Assembly (NCBI RefSeq): GCF_030345795.1
Contig: NZ_JAUALB010000004.1
Coordinates: 1-64,000, forward strand
Direction: 5' to 3'
Length of the DNA: 64,000 nucleotides
Source of the DNA: Micromonospora sp. WMMA1363
Lineage (GTDB): Bacteria > Actinomycetota > Actinomycetes > Mycobacteriales > Micromonosporaceae
Made by a program: the position numbers and the translations under genes. Shown piece after piece: positions 35,652 through 44,203 of this stretch (within the stretch, counting starts at the first letter, position 1; each line of letters starts with the position of its first letter). The notes below the pieces were generated by a model. That model was not told where the DNA came from. It worked only from the letters and a program-made list of their open reading frames with translations, and did no database searches.

Positions 35652-35693
35652 CCCCATCGGGGTGATGCCGCCGGCATCACCCCGATGGGGCTA
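35649..35693. terminator. 45-bp perfect palindrome containing a repeat copy; putative operon terminator
   Basis: The exact 19-bp palindrome (35662-35680) is extended on both sides to 22-bp arms around a central C. It follows directly after the lanthipeptide operon and faces the convergent gene at 35929, so it may stop transcription from both sides. There is no U-tract. The TGA of the alternative frame of the upstream gene lies in the left arm. Confidence 0.65.
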
Positions 35694-35819
35694 CATGCCC
35701 ATTCCCGGTCTGAACTCTAATGAGGCCTTGTTGCCGATGAGGAGTCAGAGCCACCTTGTTCCGGCCGGCACCTGCACCTGGCCCGATGCCAAGGAATACT
35801 CCCGCTATCAGAGGAAGCC

Positions 35820-35837
35820 TGATGCCGCCGGCATCAC
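35820..35837. repeat. Palindrome copy
   Basis: TGATGCCGCCGGCATCAC in the gap between the lanthipeptide operon and the convergent regulator gene. Confidence 0.88.
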
Positions 35838-35928
35838 GCGGGTGCAGACCCCGATCGGGCGTGGGCAACTCAGTCGGTCGACCTCAGCGTCGTTAGGCCC
35901 GGCTTGGTCTGGCGCAAATGTCACGGGT

Positions 35929-36396
35929 TCACGTCGGCCGCTGGTGCTGGGCTTCAAGATCGCGTAGCTGCTCCAACATCTGCAAGGCTGTGGTGGCACC
36001 CTTGTCGGACAGCTCGAAGTGGTTACGGAAAGCGACCTTCAGCTGTGGAGTGTGGCCTTTCTTGATCTCGGCCAACGTTTGCAAAAGTCGAAGCTGGCGG
36101 TATATCTCGGTACCGAGCGCACCGTCGGTGAAGTAAGCGGGATCTACTTTGTAGAGGTCGGCCAGCTTCTGCATCGTCGCCTTGGTGGGGTTGTCGCGTT
36201 GTCCGAGGCGCAGTGCGTTGAGAAGCGACTCGGAGATCCCAGCAGCCGTGGCGATAGCCCTGACGCGCTCACCGACACTGTCGGGGGATCGCAGAGAGTC
36301 CGATGTGAACTCAGGCGGTAGGGGCAGCTCGACGAGTACGTTGATCTTGTCCTGAAGGGTGGGCGGTGTGGCATTCGGCTCATTCGCGGTGGCCAT
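35929..36396 (-). CDS. EspR-like helix-turn-helix regulator
   Basis: A 155-residue protein from the ATG at 36396, which has GGGAGGATCGC upstream; a longer frame to 36441 has no such site. The HTH is SVGERVRAIATAAGISESLLNALRLGQRDNPTKATMQKLADLYKVDPAYF, closely patterned on mycobacterial EspR (HTH with TNPSGATM-like loop followed by AYFTD). A C-terminal helix-rich dimerisation region follows (ALQMLEQLRDLEAQ). EspR-type proteins act as nucleoid-associated regulators. It may control the P450 and peptidase genes nearby. Confidence 0.72.
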   Translation of the reverse strand: MATANEPNATPPTLQDKINVLVELPLPPEFTSDSLRSPDSVGERVRAIATAAGISESLLNALRLGQRDNPTKATMQKLADLYKVDPAYFTDGALGTEIYRQLRLLQTLAEIKKGHTPQLKVAFRNHFELSDKGATTALQMLEQLRDLEAQHQRPT

Positions 36397-36717
36397 GCGA
36401 TCCTCCCAGCCGGCGTCATCCGTGGCTACTGTAGTGCTCACGGAGCCATGAGAAAACTACTTACGTGTTGAACGTCGGGTTGGCCAGAGCTTATGCTGCA
36501 AGTCGTTGACGATCAACTACCACGGTAGCCGGAACCGGGGGGTGGGCCTACCACAGTATGTTGCGGCCAGCCTGGGTGTGCTTCCACGCGCGACACGGGG
36601 CGCACGCGAGGGAGCGACGCTGTCGCCCGACGACGGCTGCACCGGGGTCCGCAACGGCGCCGACGCGGAGAGGCGTTTCTACCATGATCGAGGTAAGCCA
36701 ACACGGGGTGGCCCAGA
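36397..36717. other. Intergenic region between divergent genes
   Basis: No coding signal. Carries the promoter of the EspR-like gene and possibly that of the 36718 gene. No repeat copy here. Confidence 0.45.
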
Positions 36718-37050
36718 ATGCATGACGCAGATCGAACCACGGTTCGCGTGGATCGCTCCAACGATGGCGTTACAGCCGTCGATGCCTACCAACCCGACCA
36801 GATGATCTCAGTGCCGGCGTGGGCTGCGGTCATCGCTCAAGGTCTGGCTGCGGCTGTCGCCAACCGGGCCGATGCAGGCGGGATCATCAATTTCGGCCGC
36901 CCGGGTGACGCGGCGCGGATAGCGGAGGCATCGCGTGCCTTCGCGCCGATTCCGGGCCAACGCGGTTCGGCCTCGGCCGTCGCCGACCTCCTCCACTTGA
37001 CGGCAGATGCACTTACCACCTCCCTAGGCGCAGGGCCTGGTCGCCGCTGA
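36718..37050 (+). CDS. Small unknown protein
   Basis: A 110-residue frame starting MHDADRTTVRVDRSND. Not recognised. The middle (MISVPAWAAVIAQGLAAAVA) is helical, and residues around 52 read ADAGGIINFG, close to the DAGGIT encoded by the palindrome, with the underlying DNA (GATGCAGGCGGGATCATC) resembling a degraded copy. Ribosome site poor. Convergent with the P450 gene. Confidence 0.4.
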   Translation: MHDADRTTVRVDRSNDGVTAVDAYQPDQMISVPAWAAVIAQGLAAAVANRADAGGIINFGRPGDAARIAEASRAFAPIPGQRGSASAVADLLHLTADALTTSLGAGPGRR

Positions 37051-37120
37051 CCCCGCGTCGGCCGAGTATCTGGGTGGTCAAGGACGAAGACCGCAGCGGG
37101 ACCGCGCTCCCATCGTCGCC

Positions 37121-38311
37121 CTACAGGAGAACCGGCAAGGCGACCAGTCCGCGTAGTCGGAACGATTCCCGCCACCGTATGTCGTGGGCGGGTACGGCCA
37201 ACCGTATCCCAGGAAAGCGGGCTACCAGGCTGGTGACGGCCACGGTCGTCTGGAGGCGGGCGAGTGGTGCGCCCAGGCAGTAGTGGATGCCGTGCCCGAA
37301 TGACAGGTGCGGGCGCCGCTCGCCGGGCATGCCGAGTTCGTCGGGCTCGGAGAACTGTGCGGGGTCTCGATTCGCGCTGGCCAGACACAGCCAGATGCGA
37401 TCACCGGCGGGGATCGCCTGACCGGCGATGGTGATGGGCTCTCGGGCGAATCGTCGGACCGCCAGCGGAAAAGAGGGATTCCAGCGCAGGACCTCGTCGA
37501 TGAGTTCGTCAAGGGCAAGCGATCCAGCGCGCGCCGCCTCGTGCACCTCTGCGTTGGTGAGCAGAGCGTGGGTTACGTTGCCGATGAGCGCGGCGGAGTT
37601 GTCGTAGCCGGCGAACATCAGCAGGAAGACCATCGCGACCAGCTCATCGTCGGTGAGCCGGTCGTCGTCGTCACGTGCGGCAAGGAGACCGGTCAGCAGG
37701 TCGTCGCCGGGGTGCGCTCCCTTGTGCGCCAACTGCTCTATAAGGAAACGCCGCATGTTCGCCATGGCGGATCGTGACTGTGCGGGCTGGTTGGCCTCGG
37801 CGGACAGCAGCGTGTTCGTCCAGGTCCGAAAGTCGACGCTGGTCTGGGTGGGTAGGCCAAGTAGCTCATGCATGACCTGTAAAGGCAGCGGTGACGCGAG
37901 GGAGCCGATCAGTTCCGCGTGGTCGTGGCCGGCGAGACCGTCCAGCAGTGTGCTGACGATTCTCTCGACGGCGGGGCGCAGGTCGGCGACGCGGCGAGGC
38001 GTGAAGGCGGCAGCTGCCAGACGCCGGAGCCGAGTGTGATCGGGCGGGTCGCGGTTGAGCAGATGTGCGCCCAGCTCGGGCGGCAGCGACGACCCGTGCT
38101 CACCGTCGGTGCCGCTGAAGCGCTTGTCGACCGATAGCCTGGGGTCACCGAGCGCTGCTCGCACGTCGTCGTAGCGGGTGACGAGCCACGCCGGGGCTCC
38201 GTCTGGCGTGAGGACGTGGTGCACCGGGGCCTGGTCCCGCAGGGCGTTGTACCGCCGGTGCGGGTCATGAAGCAGGCGGTGGTCGAAGATCGCGGCCGGT
38301 CGTGACGTCAT
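37121..38311 (-). CDS. Cytochrome P450
   Basis: The 396-residue bacterial class I P450 (CYP107-like layout). Heme loop FGHGIHYCLGAPLAR with the axial C345; ExxR in DEVLRWNP; I-helix MFAGYDNSAALI, where the usual AGxxT/S acid-alcohol pair is AGYDNS. Substrate unknown. Its ATG overlaps the stop of the upstream membrane-protein gene, so it is translated with it. No ferredoxin gene is adjacent. It belongs to the recurrent ImmA/IrrE, MAB_1171c and P450 set. Confidence 0.92.
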   Translation of the reverse strand: MTSRPAAIFDHRLLHDPHRRYNALRDQAPVHHVLTPDGAPAWLVTRYDDVRAALGDPRLSVDKRFSGTDGEHGSSLPPELGAHLLNRDPPDHTRLRRLAAAAFTPRRVADLRPAVERIVSTLLDGLAGHDHAELIGSLASPLPLQVMHELLGLPTQTSVDFRTWTNTLLSAEANQPAQSRSAMANMRRFLIEQLAHKGAHPGDDLLTGLLAARDDDDRLTDDELVAMVFLLMFAGYDNSAALIGNVTHALLTNAEVHEAARAGSLALDELIDEVLRWNPSFPLAVRRFAREPITIAGQAIPAGDRIWLCLASANRDPAQFSEPDELGMPGERRPHLSFGHGIHYCLGAPLARLQTTVAVTSLVARFPGIRLAVPAHDIRWRESFRLRGLVALPVLL

Positions 38312-39567
38312 GCCATCTCTCTCATGGACGACTGGAGCCTGGCGGCGGCGACGATCGGCGAGTCCTTGTACGCCCGAGCCACCTGTGTCAGCCAGTCGAC
38401 CTCGCTGGCAAGGTCCCCACCGACCTCGGTGTGGCCTGTGATCGGCTGCCCGCCGGTCGGATGGCCGCGTTCCTTCACGGCGATTGCGGCGGCGAGGGTC
38501 GCCGCCTCGACGGCGGCTTCCAGCTCGACCCCGGACAGGCCGGCGTGTTCGCCGCTGCGACGGGCCCGATCGGCCTCGGCGGCGTCGAGATACGGCCGCA
38601 GGGCCAGCTGCGCATCGTGGATCTCGACAATCAGGCGGTAGGTCCGCATCTTGACGTCACGCGCCGCGTGCCACGTGTCGGCTAGCCGGGACGTGGGTTT
38701 GTCCAGCGCGAACTCGTTGTCAGTGCTGCGGCACAAGTCGACCCAGAGCGGGTACAGCCGCCGGTAGGTGCCGATCAGCCGCAGCCAGCCCGACAGCGCG
38801 TCGAGCTGCCGATCCCACGCCGGCATGATCCATCCACCGGTGATCAGCAAGGCCGCGATGCTGGCGGCGATAGGCGCGGCCTGGATGTTCCACCGTTCCA
38901 GCACCTCATTGGGGCCGGCCCACAGACCGATCAGCGTGCCGGCCTTGATGATGGCGTATCCCTGGGACACGAGCCCTCCGGCGGCAACGGTGAGCAGCCC
39001 CCGGCGTAACCACGTCTGGTCCTCCACGGCCCTGGCGCACCTGCGTGAGGTGATGGCCAGGTCGAACTGCATGGCGCTGAAGGCCGCAAGGTAGATCAGC
39101 AGGAACGCCGCTGCGAGAGGGGTGTCAGCGTAGTGCGCGTCGAAGTCGACCGGATGCTCGGCGTCATCGACCGGCGCGAGGGCGAACAGCACCGCCATAG
39201 CCGCCAGCGTCGCGGCGAAGAAGGCGACCCGACGCCTGATCGCGGGCACCGCCCGGCTCCGCGGATGGAGCCACCACGCCTGGACGGCGGTCTGCGCGAG
39301 TGCGGTCCCGATGACGGAGACATACACCACCAGCGTCGCCAGGTTCGTCACACCGGTCAGCTCGCCGACCTTGCTGTAGACGGCGGGGGTAGCGAAGGTG
39401 AACGCTGACACGAAACACGCCAAATACCCCGCCAGCCCGGCAAGAGCGACGTTGCGCGGGTCTTGACGCAGGCGCCAGACCCGATAGGTCGCAGTGGCGA
39501 ACGCCGCCGCCGCGCATACCGGGTAGAGGACGTTGAACTGGTCGGTTGCCTGCTCGATGGCGGTCAT
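38308..39567 (-). CDS. MAB_1171c-type membrane protein
   Basis: About 419 residues from ATG (MTAIEQATDQFNVLYP), overlapping the upstream peptidase stop. The N-terminal 240 residues hold about seven membrane segments, for example LAGLAGYLACFVSAFTFATP and VAFFAATLAAMAVLFALAP. The C-terminal cytoplasmic part begins YRRLYPLWVDLCRSTDNEF and shows YRLIVEIHDAQLALRPYLD, characteristic of MAB_1171c-type putative transporters of actinobacteria. Function unproven. Lies between ImmA/IrrE peptidase and P450 genes in one operon. Confidence 0.82.
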   Translation of the reverse strand: MTAIEQATDQFNVLYPVCAAAAFATATYRVWRLRQDPRNVALAGLAGYLACFVSAFTFATPAVYSKVGELTGVTNLATLVVYVSVIGTALAQTAVQAWWLHPRSRAVPAIRRRVAFFAATLAAMAVLFALAPVDDAEHPVDFDAHYADTPLAAAFLLIYLAAFSAMQFDLAITSRRCARAVEDQTWLRRGLLTVAAGGLVSQGYAIIKAGTLIGLWAGPNEVLERWNIQAAPIAASIAALLITGGWIMPAWDRQLDALSGWLRLIGTYRRLYPLWVDLCRSTDNEFALDKPTSRLADTWHAARDVKMRTYRLIVEIHDAQLALRPYLDAAEADRARRSGEHAGLSGVELEAAVEAATLAAAIAVKERGHPTGGQPITGHTEVGGDLASEVDWLTQVARAYKDSPIVAAARLQSSMREMA

Positions 39568-40088
39568 TGATTCGCCTGGCCTCCATGACCGAGCGAACGC
39601 ATGAGGCGATGGGTAATCGATTTCACGTCCGGTGGACGGTTCGCTCGCCGGGGAGTCCACGAACTGGTGCGCTCGAGCAGCAGGGACGCGAGCACCTCAG
39701 CCTCCCGCTCCTCACGACCGGTGTAGTCGGTGCGTTCCATCATGTGCCGCACCAGGGCGGGGTCGAGACCTGGCAGCAGCAGGGCAGCTCCCGCGCCGTC
39801 GACGGGGATGGCGCTGTGATCGCAAATCATGTGCCCAATCTCGTGGGCCTGGATGTGCGCCTGGTGTAGCGGGCTGGTGTTCGCCTGGTAGAAGATCGCG
39901 TCAAAGTGCGCTGTGCTTGCCCACATACCGCAAGCCCCGCCCGGCGGAAGCTCAATCGGGACGAGGTGAATGGGCCGCCCCCGCTGCTCGCCAAGACGCT
40001 GGCACAGCTCGTCGATGTCAAACGGCTCCGGCAGATCAAGACCGGACAAAATTCGCTCACACCGCCGTCGAAGGGCTGTCTTGCCCAT
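39564..40088 (-). CDS. ImmA/IrrE-family metallo-endopeptidase
   Basis: The start ATG at 40088 has GGGGAG upstream; the frame continues further upstream without a good site. 174 residues. The zinc signature is HIQAHEIGHMICDHS with HEIGH at 82-86, and RCERILSGLDLPEPFDIDEL is the typical N-terminal helix. ImmA/IrrE peptidases cleave XRE-type repressors to switch genes on. The nearby HTH protein at 35929 is a possible target; that is inference. Confidence 0.85.
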   Translation of the reverse strand: MGKTALRRRCERILSGLDLPEPFDIDELCQRLGEQRGRPIHLVPIELPPGGACGMWASTAHFDAIFYQANTSPLHQAHIQAHEIGHMICDHSAIPVDGAGAALLLPGLDPALVRHMMERTDYTGREEREAEVLASLLLERTSSWTPRRANRPPDVKSITHRLMRSLGHGGQANQ

Positions 40089-40488
40089 GTCCCACTCCCC
40101 AGGCGCTTGATGCTGTCCCCCGCGACACCAAAACGTGACGACGACCATCCTTCGCAGTCTCGGGTCGCTCGCACAACCCGATCGGATCATGGGTTGCCGA
40201 GTATAGAAGCCTCCAGCACGGCAATCGAGGGCCTGCTTAGCCCCTCGCGAGCAACATGACGTGACCGCCGGCCAGTGTGGCGCCGATCGGCACGCCGACA
40301 GCCGACCCACGGATCGGGTGATGCCGCCGGCATCACCCACCAACGCTCATGCGTCACCGAGCCGATCCCACTCATGCCTGGCTAGGGACCGGGGGCGGCC
40401 AGCCGGCCGGGACAGGCGGCGCGGAAGCGGCGGCCCGCAGCCCGGACGTCAAGAAGCCGTGGGCAGTAGGACGGTGATGCCGCCGGCA
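40089..40488. other. Intergenic region with two palindrome copies
   Basis: Separates the P450 cassette from the dioxygenase/MFS operon. Palindromes at 40318 and 40474; otherwise no gene recognised. The promoter of the ImmA/IrrE operon should lie in 40090-40250. Confidence 0.6.
40318..40336. repeat. Palindrome copy (exact)
   Basis: Exact GTGATGCCGCCGGCATCAC, intergenic. Confidence 0.9.
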
Positions 40489-40491
40489 TCA
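40474..40491. repeat. Palindrome copy at the MFS stop codon
   Basis: GTGATGCCGCCGGCATCA; the TGA of the MFS gene (minus strand) lies in its arm. Confidence 0.88.
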
Positions 40492-41817
40492 GTGATGGCG
40501 CTGCCAGCGTTGACCGCCGACGGCGTTGACGGCGCCGATCAGTGAGACCAGGGCCATACTCCCGAGGGCCTGAGCCTCGTCGCGTGACGCGGCCACCACG
40601 GCGGTCCCGGCGGCACCGCCCGCGAACGCCGCGAAATAGACCAGTCCCGCTGTGCCTCCGCGCGCGTCCGGACTGACAGCGTTGACCAGAGATGCGATCA
40701 CCAGGTGCCCCACCGAGACCGCGATGAACGCCCCACCAGCGGCAGCGACCAGCACCGGCGGGACCGGCCCCAGCACCAGCGCCGAGATCTGCACCATGGC
40801 CAAGACGACGAGCACCACAGTCAGCTGGATCTCCCGGTCGAGGTTCCACCGTCGCTGCCGGGCGAGTACCGCGCCGGCTATCGCGCCCGGCACCAGCACC
40901 GCCCCGGCCGCCATCGGTGCCCATCCCCGCCCGGCGAGCGCCTGCGCGACGACCGTGCTCATCCCAAACAGGACCGCGTATACGCAGGCTGCCACCACAC
41001 ACACGCGGAGGACGAGAGCGTCAACCAGGCCCGTCGGGATCACGGCATCGTCCCGCCGGCGGATCCACCACCACAGCCACACGCCAGAACAGGCCGCGAT
41101 GGCGGCCAGCGTCAGCACCAGGGTCGTGGTCACCAGCCTGGCATGCAGCACACCCAGAATGGACGCCGCGCACACGGTCAGCAGCAGCGCCCCGAATCCA
41201 TCGACCCGGCCCTCACGTCGCCGGGCCCGGCCGTGACCGTTCCGGATGACCGCCGGCGCCATCACCACCGACAGCACGGGCAGTACGAGTGCCGCCCGCC
41301 ACCCGGCCAGCGCCGTCACCACGCCCCCGATCAATGGGGCCATCGCCACCCACAGGGCCATCATCGCCGCCACCATCGCGGTCACCCTGCCCCGGTCGGC
41401 GGGATCGACGCCAGCGCTCATGCTCATCACCGCCGGGACCACCGCTGCTGACCCCACGGCCAGCACCATTCGTCCCGCCAGCAGCGTGGACGGGCTACCA
41501 CCGGCCAGGCACACGGCTGCCCCGATCAGCATGTACGCCGAGCCTAGGGCGAGGCAGGTCCGCACCCCCCACCAGTCGATGACTCGTCCGAATATGACCA
41601 CACCGACACCCAGGGCGATGGCGTACCCCGACAGCAGCCACGCGCGGGTCACCGCTGTACCGGCGCTGTCGCCGGCATGCGGTAGGGCCACCGCGGCGGC
41701 GAGCACACCCGTGGTCACCGGACCATAGAGCAGCCCCCAACGCAGCCCCACCCAGGTGGGATTCGCGCCAGTCAGACGGTCGGTGATGCCGCCGGCATCA
41801 CCGGTGCGGGTGATCAC
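40489..41817 (-). CDS. MFS transporter
   Basis: The 442-residue membrane protein has 12-14 hydrophobic helices. Loop motifs typical of the DHA2/EmrB-type major facilitator branch are present (GRVIDWWGVRTCLALG as motif A, GWRAALVLPVL as in motif C-type drug exporters). The first residues are MITRTGDAGGITD, encoded partly by a palindrome copy, and the stop lies in another copy. ATGA overlap with the upstream dioxygenase-like gene makes it the last gene of the operon. Probable exporter of the operon's product. Confidence 0.85.
   Translation of the reverse strand: MITRTGDAGGITDRLTGANPTWVGLRWGLLYGPVTTGVLAAAVALPHAGDSAGTAVTRAWLLSGYAIALGVGVVIFGRVIDWWGVRTCLALGSAYMLIGAAVCLAGGSPSTLLAGRMVLAVGSAAVVPAVMSMSAGVDPADRGRVTAMVAAMMALWVAMAPLIGGVVTALAGWRAALVLPVLSVVMAPAVIRNGHGRARRREGRVDGFGALLLTVCAASILGVLHARLVTTTLVLTLAAIAACSGVWLWWWIRRRDDAVIPTGLVDALVLRVCVVAACVYAVLFGMSTVVAQALAGRGWAPMAAGAVLVPGAIAGAVLARQRRWNLDREIQLTVVLVVLAMVQISALVLGPVPPVLVAAAGGAFIAVSVGHLVIASLVNAVSPDARGGTAGLVYFAAFAGGAAGTAVVAASRDEAQALGSMALVSLIGAVNAVGGQRWQRHH
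41783..41801. repeat. Palindrome copy at the MFS N-terminus (exact)
   Basis: Exact GTGATGCCGCCGGCATCAC, and symmetric for two further bases on each side. Encodes GDAGGIT at residues 6-12 of the transporter. Confidence 0.9.
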
Positions 41818-43046
41818 TCGGCCCCACCCCGTCTGCCGTTGTCGTCGTGACGGGCGGGGTAGGTGCTGTTGAACACCGGTGCTCGCCGCACCTGGTCAAG
41901 GTAGGGCGTGCCCGCCGTGTACCCGGTCCCCTGCTCGCCGGCGAGCATCCGGACCGCGAGTGAGTAGTGCGTTCGCCGCCACGAGGTCAGGGCGTCGGCG
42001 AACCGGGCCATCGCCGGCGCCATCACCTCATCGGCAGTCTCCGGCCGCAGCGCCCGCACCTGCGAATCGATGGTCGGCTCGCCTGCCAGCACCCGCGCCC
42101 GCACACGGGGTGCGGCGTCGTAGGCGATCGACTGCAACCGGGCCAGCTCAGGCCTGCGGCACAGCGACTCCACCAACTTGTAGTTGTGGCTCTGAATGGC
42201 GCTGGCGCCCTCGGTGAACCGGCGGAACTCGTGGAATGCCTCCACCTGCATGGTCGCGGCCAACGCGAACAGCGGTGCCGACTCCTGCAACAAGCGGGCC
42301 GCCGCGTCCAGCCTGCCCGCCGCGTCGTGCGGCCGATCCGCCTCCAACAGGCCAACCACTGCGGACAGGTCGACCGTGACCGCGGCGAACGTCGCCTCCC
42401 ACGCCTGGAGAAGCCGAATGAACAGCCGCTCGTCATGCACCGTCGACACGGGCATCATCGACCACGCCAACGCCCGCCGCTCGCCCTCGTCCAACTCCCC
42501 GGCGACCCGACGCCACCCGTCATCCGGGTCGTAGCCTCCCGCGACGGTCTCCTGACTCAGACCGAGCCGGCGCACGATCGGCTCCAGCACCCGCCATCCC
42601 AGCCGAATCCTCTTGGCGGTGAGCGCCGGTGACGGACGCATCGTCAGCGATGAGGCCGCGCCCTCGAAGCGCATCGCGTCAGCGACGAGCCCCACCACGA
42701 CCCGGTCCCGGTACCGCAGCGATGAGGCCGCATCCTGGATCAACGTGTCATCGTCAGCAGTCGGCAACGGCAGCAACGCCAAAGCCAGATACGTGCGATA
42801 GCAGTGCCTGCCGTCGGCCTTGTCCAGCACGGCGTCCAGCCACCATCGCAGCCGCCGGCCGGCGGCGTACGACCCCTGGACGGCTGGCAGTTCCCGCCAC
42901 GTGCGCTGCAACGCCCCCACCACATCCGGTGACAGGAAGTGCTTGCCCGTACGCTGGATCTCGCCCATCACGGCCATATGCGGGTAGTCGTCGGCACGCC
43001 GCGGCCCCCGCAGCCACTCGTCCACCATCTCGGCGACGCCGCTCAT
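41814..43046 (-). CDS. Tryptophan/indoleamine 2,3-dioxygenase-fold heme protein
   Basis: A 410-residue protein whose C-terminal half follows the TDO/IDO fold: FHEFRRFTEGASAIQSHNYK at 271-290 (compare F-x-E-F-R and S-x-x-Q-S of TDO), then SWRRTHYSLAVRML with the probable proximal heme ligand H360, and GTGYTAGTPYL. The N-terminal half is divergent, which fits PrnB-like or IDO-like members better than classical TDO. These use heme and oxygen, usually on tryptophan or related aromatics. Overlaps its neighbours by four bases on both sides. Confidence 0.72.
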   Translation of the reverse strand: MSGVAEMVDEWLRGPRRADDYPHMAVMGEIQRTGKHFLSPDVVGALQRTWRELPAVQGSYAAGRRLRWWLDAVLDKADGRHCYRTYLALALLPLPTADDDTLIQDAASSLRYRDRVVVGLVADAMRFEGAASSLTMRPSPALTAKRIRLGWRVLEPIVRRLGLSQETVAGGYDPDDGWRRVAGELDEGERRALAWSMMPVSTVHDERLFIRLLQAWEATFAAVTVDLSAVVGLLEADRPHDAAGRLDAAARLLQESAPLFALAATMQVEAFHEFRRFTEGASAIQSHNYKLVESLCRRPELARLQSIAYDAAPRVRARVLAGEPTIDSQVRALRPETADEVMAPAMARFADALTSWRRTHYSLAVRMLAGEQGTGYTAGTPYLDQVRRAPVFNSTYPARHDDNGRRGGAE

Positions 43047-44203
43047 GCGACCCCCGCCGATCGACGAGCCTCACGAGCGTGGAGCTCCGCGATCAGATGG
43101 CACGCCCGGTCGACCTCGGCCACCGTGACGAACGCGTGCATCGCGAGCCGCACCACCCCGCCACGTGGAGCGACCGCCACCTGACGATCCGCCAGCCACC
43201 GTGCCACCATCTCCGGCCGCGACTCACGGACGGCCAGGTGCGCGCCATGTTCCTCAGCCGGCACGGGCGTGCTCACCGTCACCCCGGCATCCCGCAGCCG
43301 CTGCCGCGCATGCCCCACCAGCATCGTCACGTGCCGCCGCACTGCCCGCAGATCCAGCTCGGACAGCAGCGACAGGCCTGCGTTGGCCGCGTACACCGCC
43401 GGCACCGCCGGCGTGCCTGCCTGCAACCGCCGCGCGGTGTGCGGCCAGTCCAGCCGCCACGGATCCCACCGATGCTGCGGACACCGCCCCTGCCAGCCGG
43501 TCAGCACGGGCTGCCGTGCCCCAACCTCGCGCTCGTACACGGCGGCCACACCCGGCAGACCCAAGGTGTACTTGCCGAACCCCGTCACGAGCCAGTCGCA
43601 CCACAACTGGCGCACGCTCAGCGGCTCCACCCCGAACGCCTGATAGGCGTCGACGAACACGCGGGCGCCGACACGGTGCGCCGCAGCAGCGATCTCACGC
43701 ACCGGCAGCCGCACACCATCGCGGTACGACACCACAGGCACCGACACCAGCGCCGTCCGCGTATCAATCGCGCGCAGGTAGTCCTCGGCGCTCACGCGGC
43801 CGTCACGGTCACCGACGATGACGAGTTCGGCACCCCGCTGGGCCATCCACACGTGCATCACCCCGGCGAACTCGGCGCTGGCCGCGACGATCTTCGGGCG
43901 GCGGGACGTCAACTCCACCGTCGACGCCGCCTGGAACGCACCTGTCGTCACGTCCGCGATCAACGCGATCTGGTCACGGCCGGCGTCGATCGACGCAGCG
44001 ACCCTGTCGCGCAGCTGCTCCACCTGGTACTCCCACACCTCCCAGGCCGCTGCACCCATCGCCGCGAGCATCGCGCGCATCGAGGCCTCCAGCCCCGCCC
44101 AGGGCGGGGCGTAGCTGCAACTGGCTAGATGCACCCGATCCTCGGCAAGACCCAACGCCGACCGCATCACGTTGGCAGGCGCGGTGGGGGAACTCGAGAT
44201 CAT
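43043..44203 (-). CDS. Kynureninase/class V aminotransferase-like PLP enzyme
   Basis: A 386-residue fold-type I PLP protein from ATG with GGAGAGG upstream. VFVDAYQAFG carries the PLP-binding Asp (D185) and DWLVTGFGKYTLGLPG carries the Schiff-base Lys (K211); VPVVSYRDGVRLPVREIAAAA is the typical strand-helix before them. The class V family includes kynureninase, cysteine desulfurases and isopenicillin epimerases. Between two TDO-fold genes, kynureninase-type cleavage of a kynurenine-like intermediate is the natural guess; direct evidence is lacking. Confidence 0.75.
   Translation of the reverse strand: MISSSPTAPANVMRSALGLAEDRVHLASCSYAPPWAGLEASMRAMLAAMGAAAWEVWEYQVEQLRDRVAASIDAGRDQIALIADVTTGAFQAASTVELTSRRPKIVAASAEFAGVMHVWMAQRGAELVIVGDRDGRVSAEDYLRAIDTRTALVSVPVVSYRDGVRLPVREIAAAAHRVGARVFVDAYQAFGVEPLSVRQLWCDWLVTGFGKYTLGLPGVAAVYEREVGARQPVLTGWQGRCPQHRWDPWRLDWPHTARRLQAGTPAVPAVYAANAGLSLLSELDLRAVRRHVTMLVGHARQRLRDAGVTVSTPVPAEEHGAHLAVRESRPEMVARWLADRQVAVAPRGGVVRLAMHAFVTVAEVDRACHLIAELHAREARRSAGVA

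Noticed and set aside
36885..36902. Degraded palindrome (GATGCAGGCGGGATCATC)
   Set aside because: Encodes DAGGII but has several mismatches in the arms; chance or decay cannot be separated.
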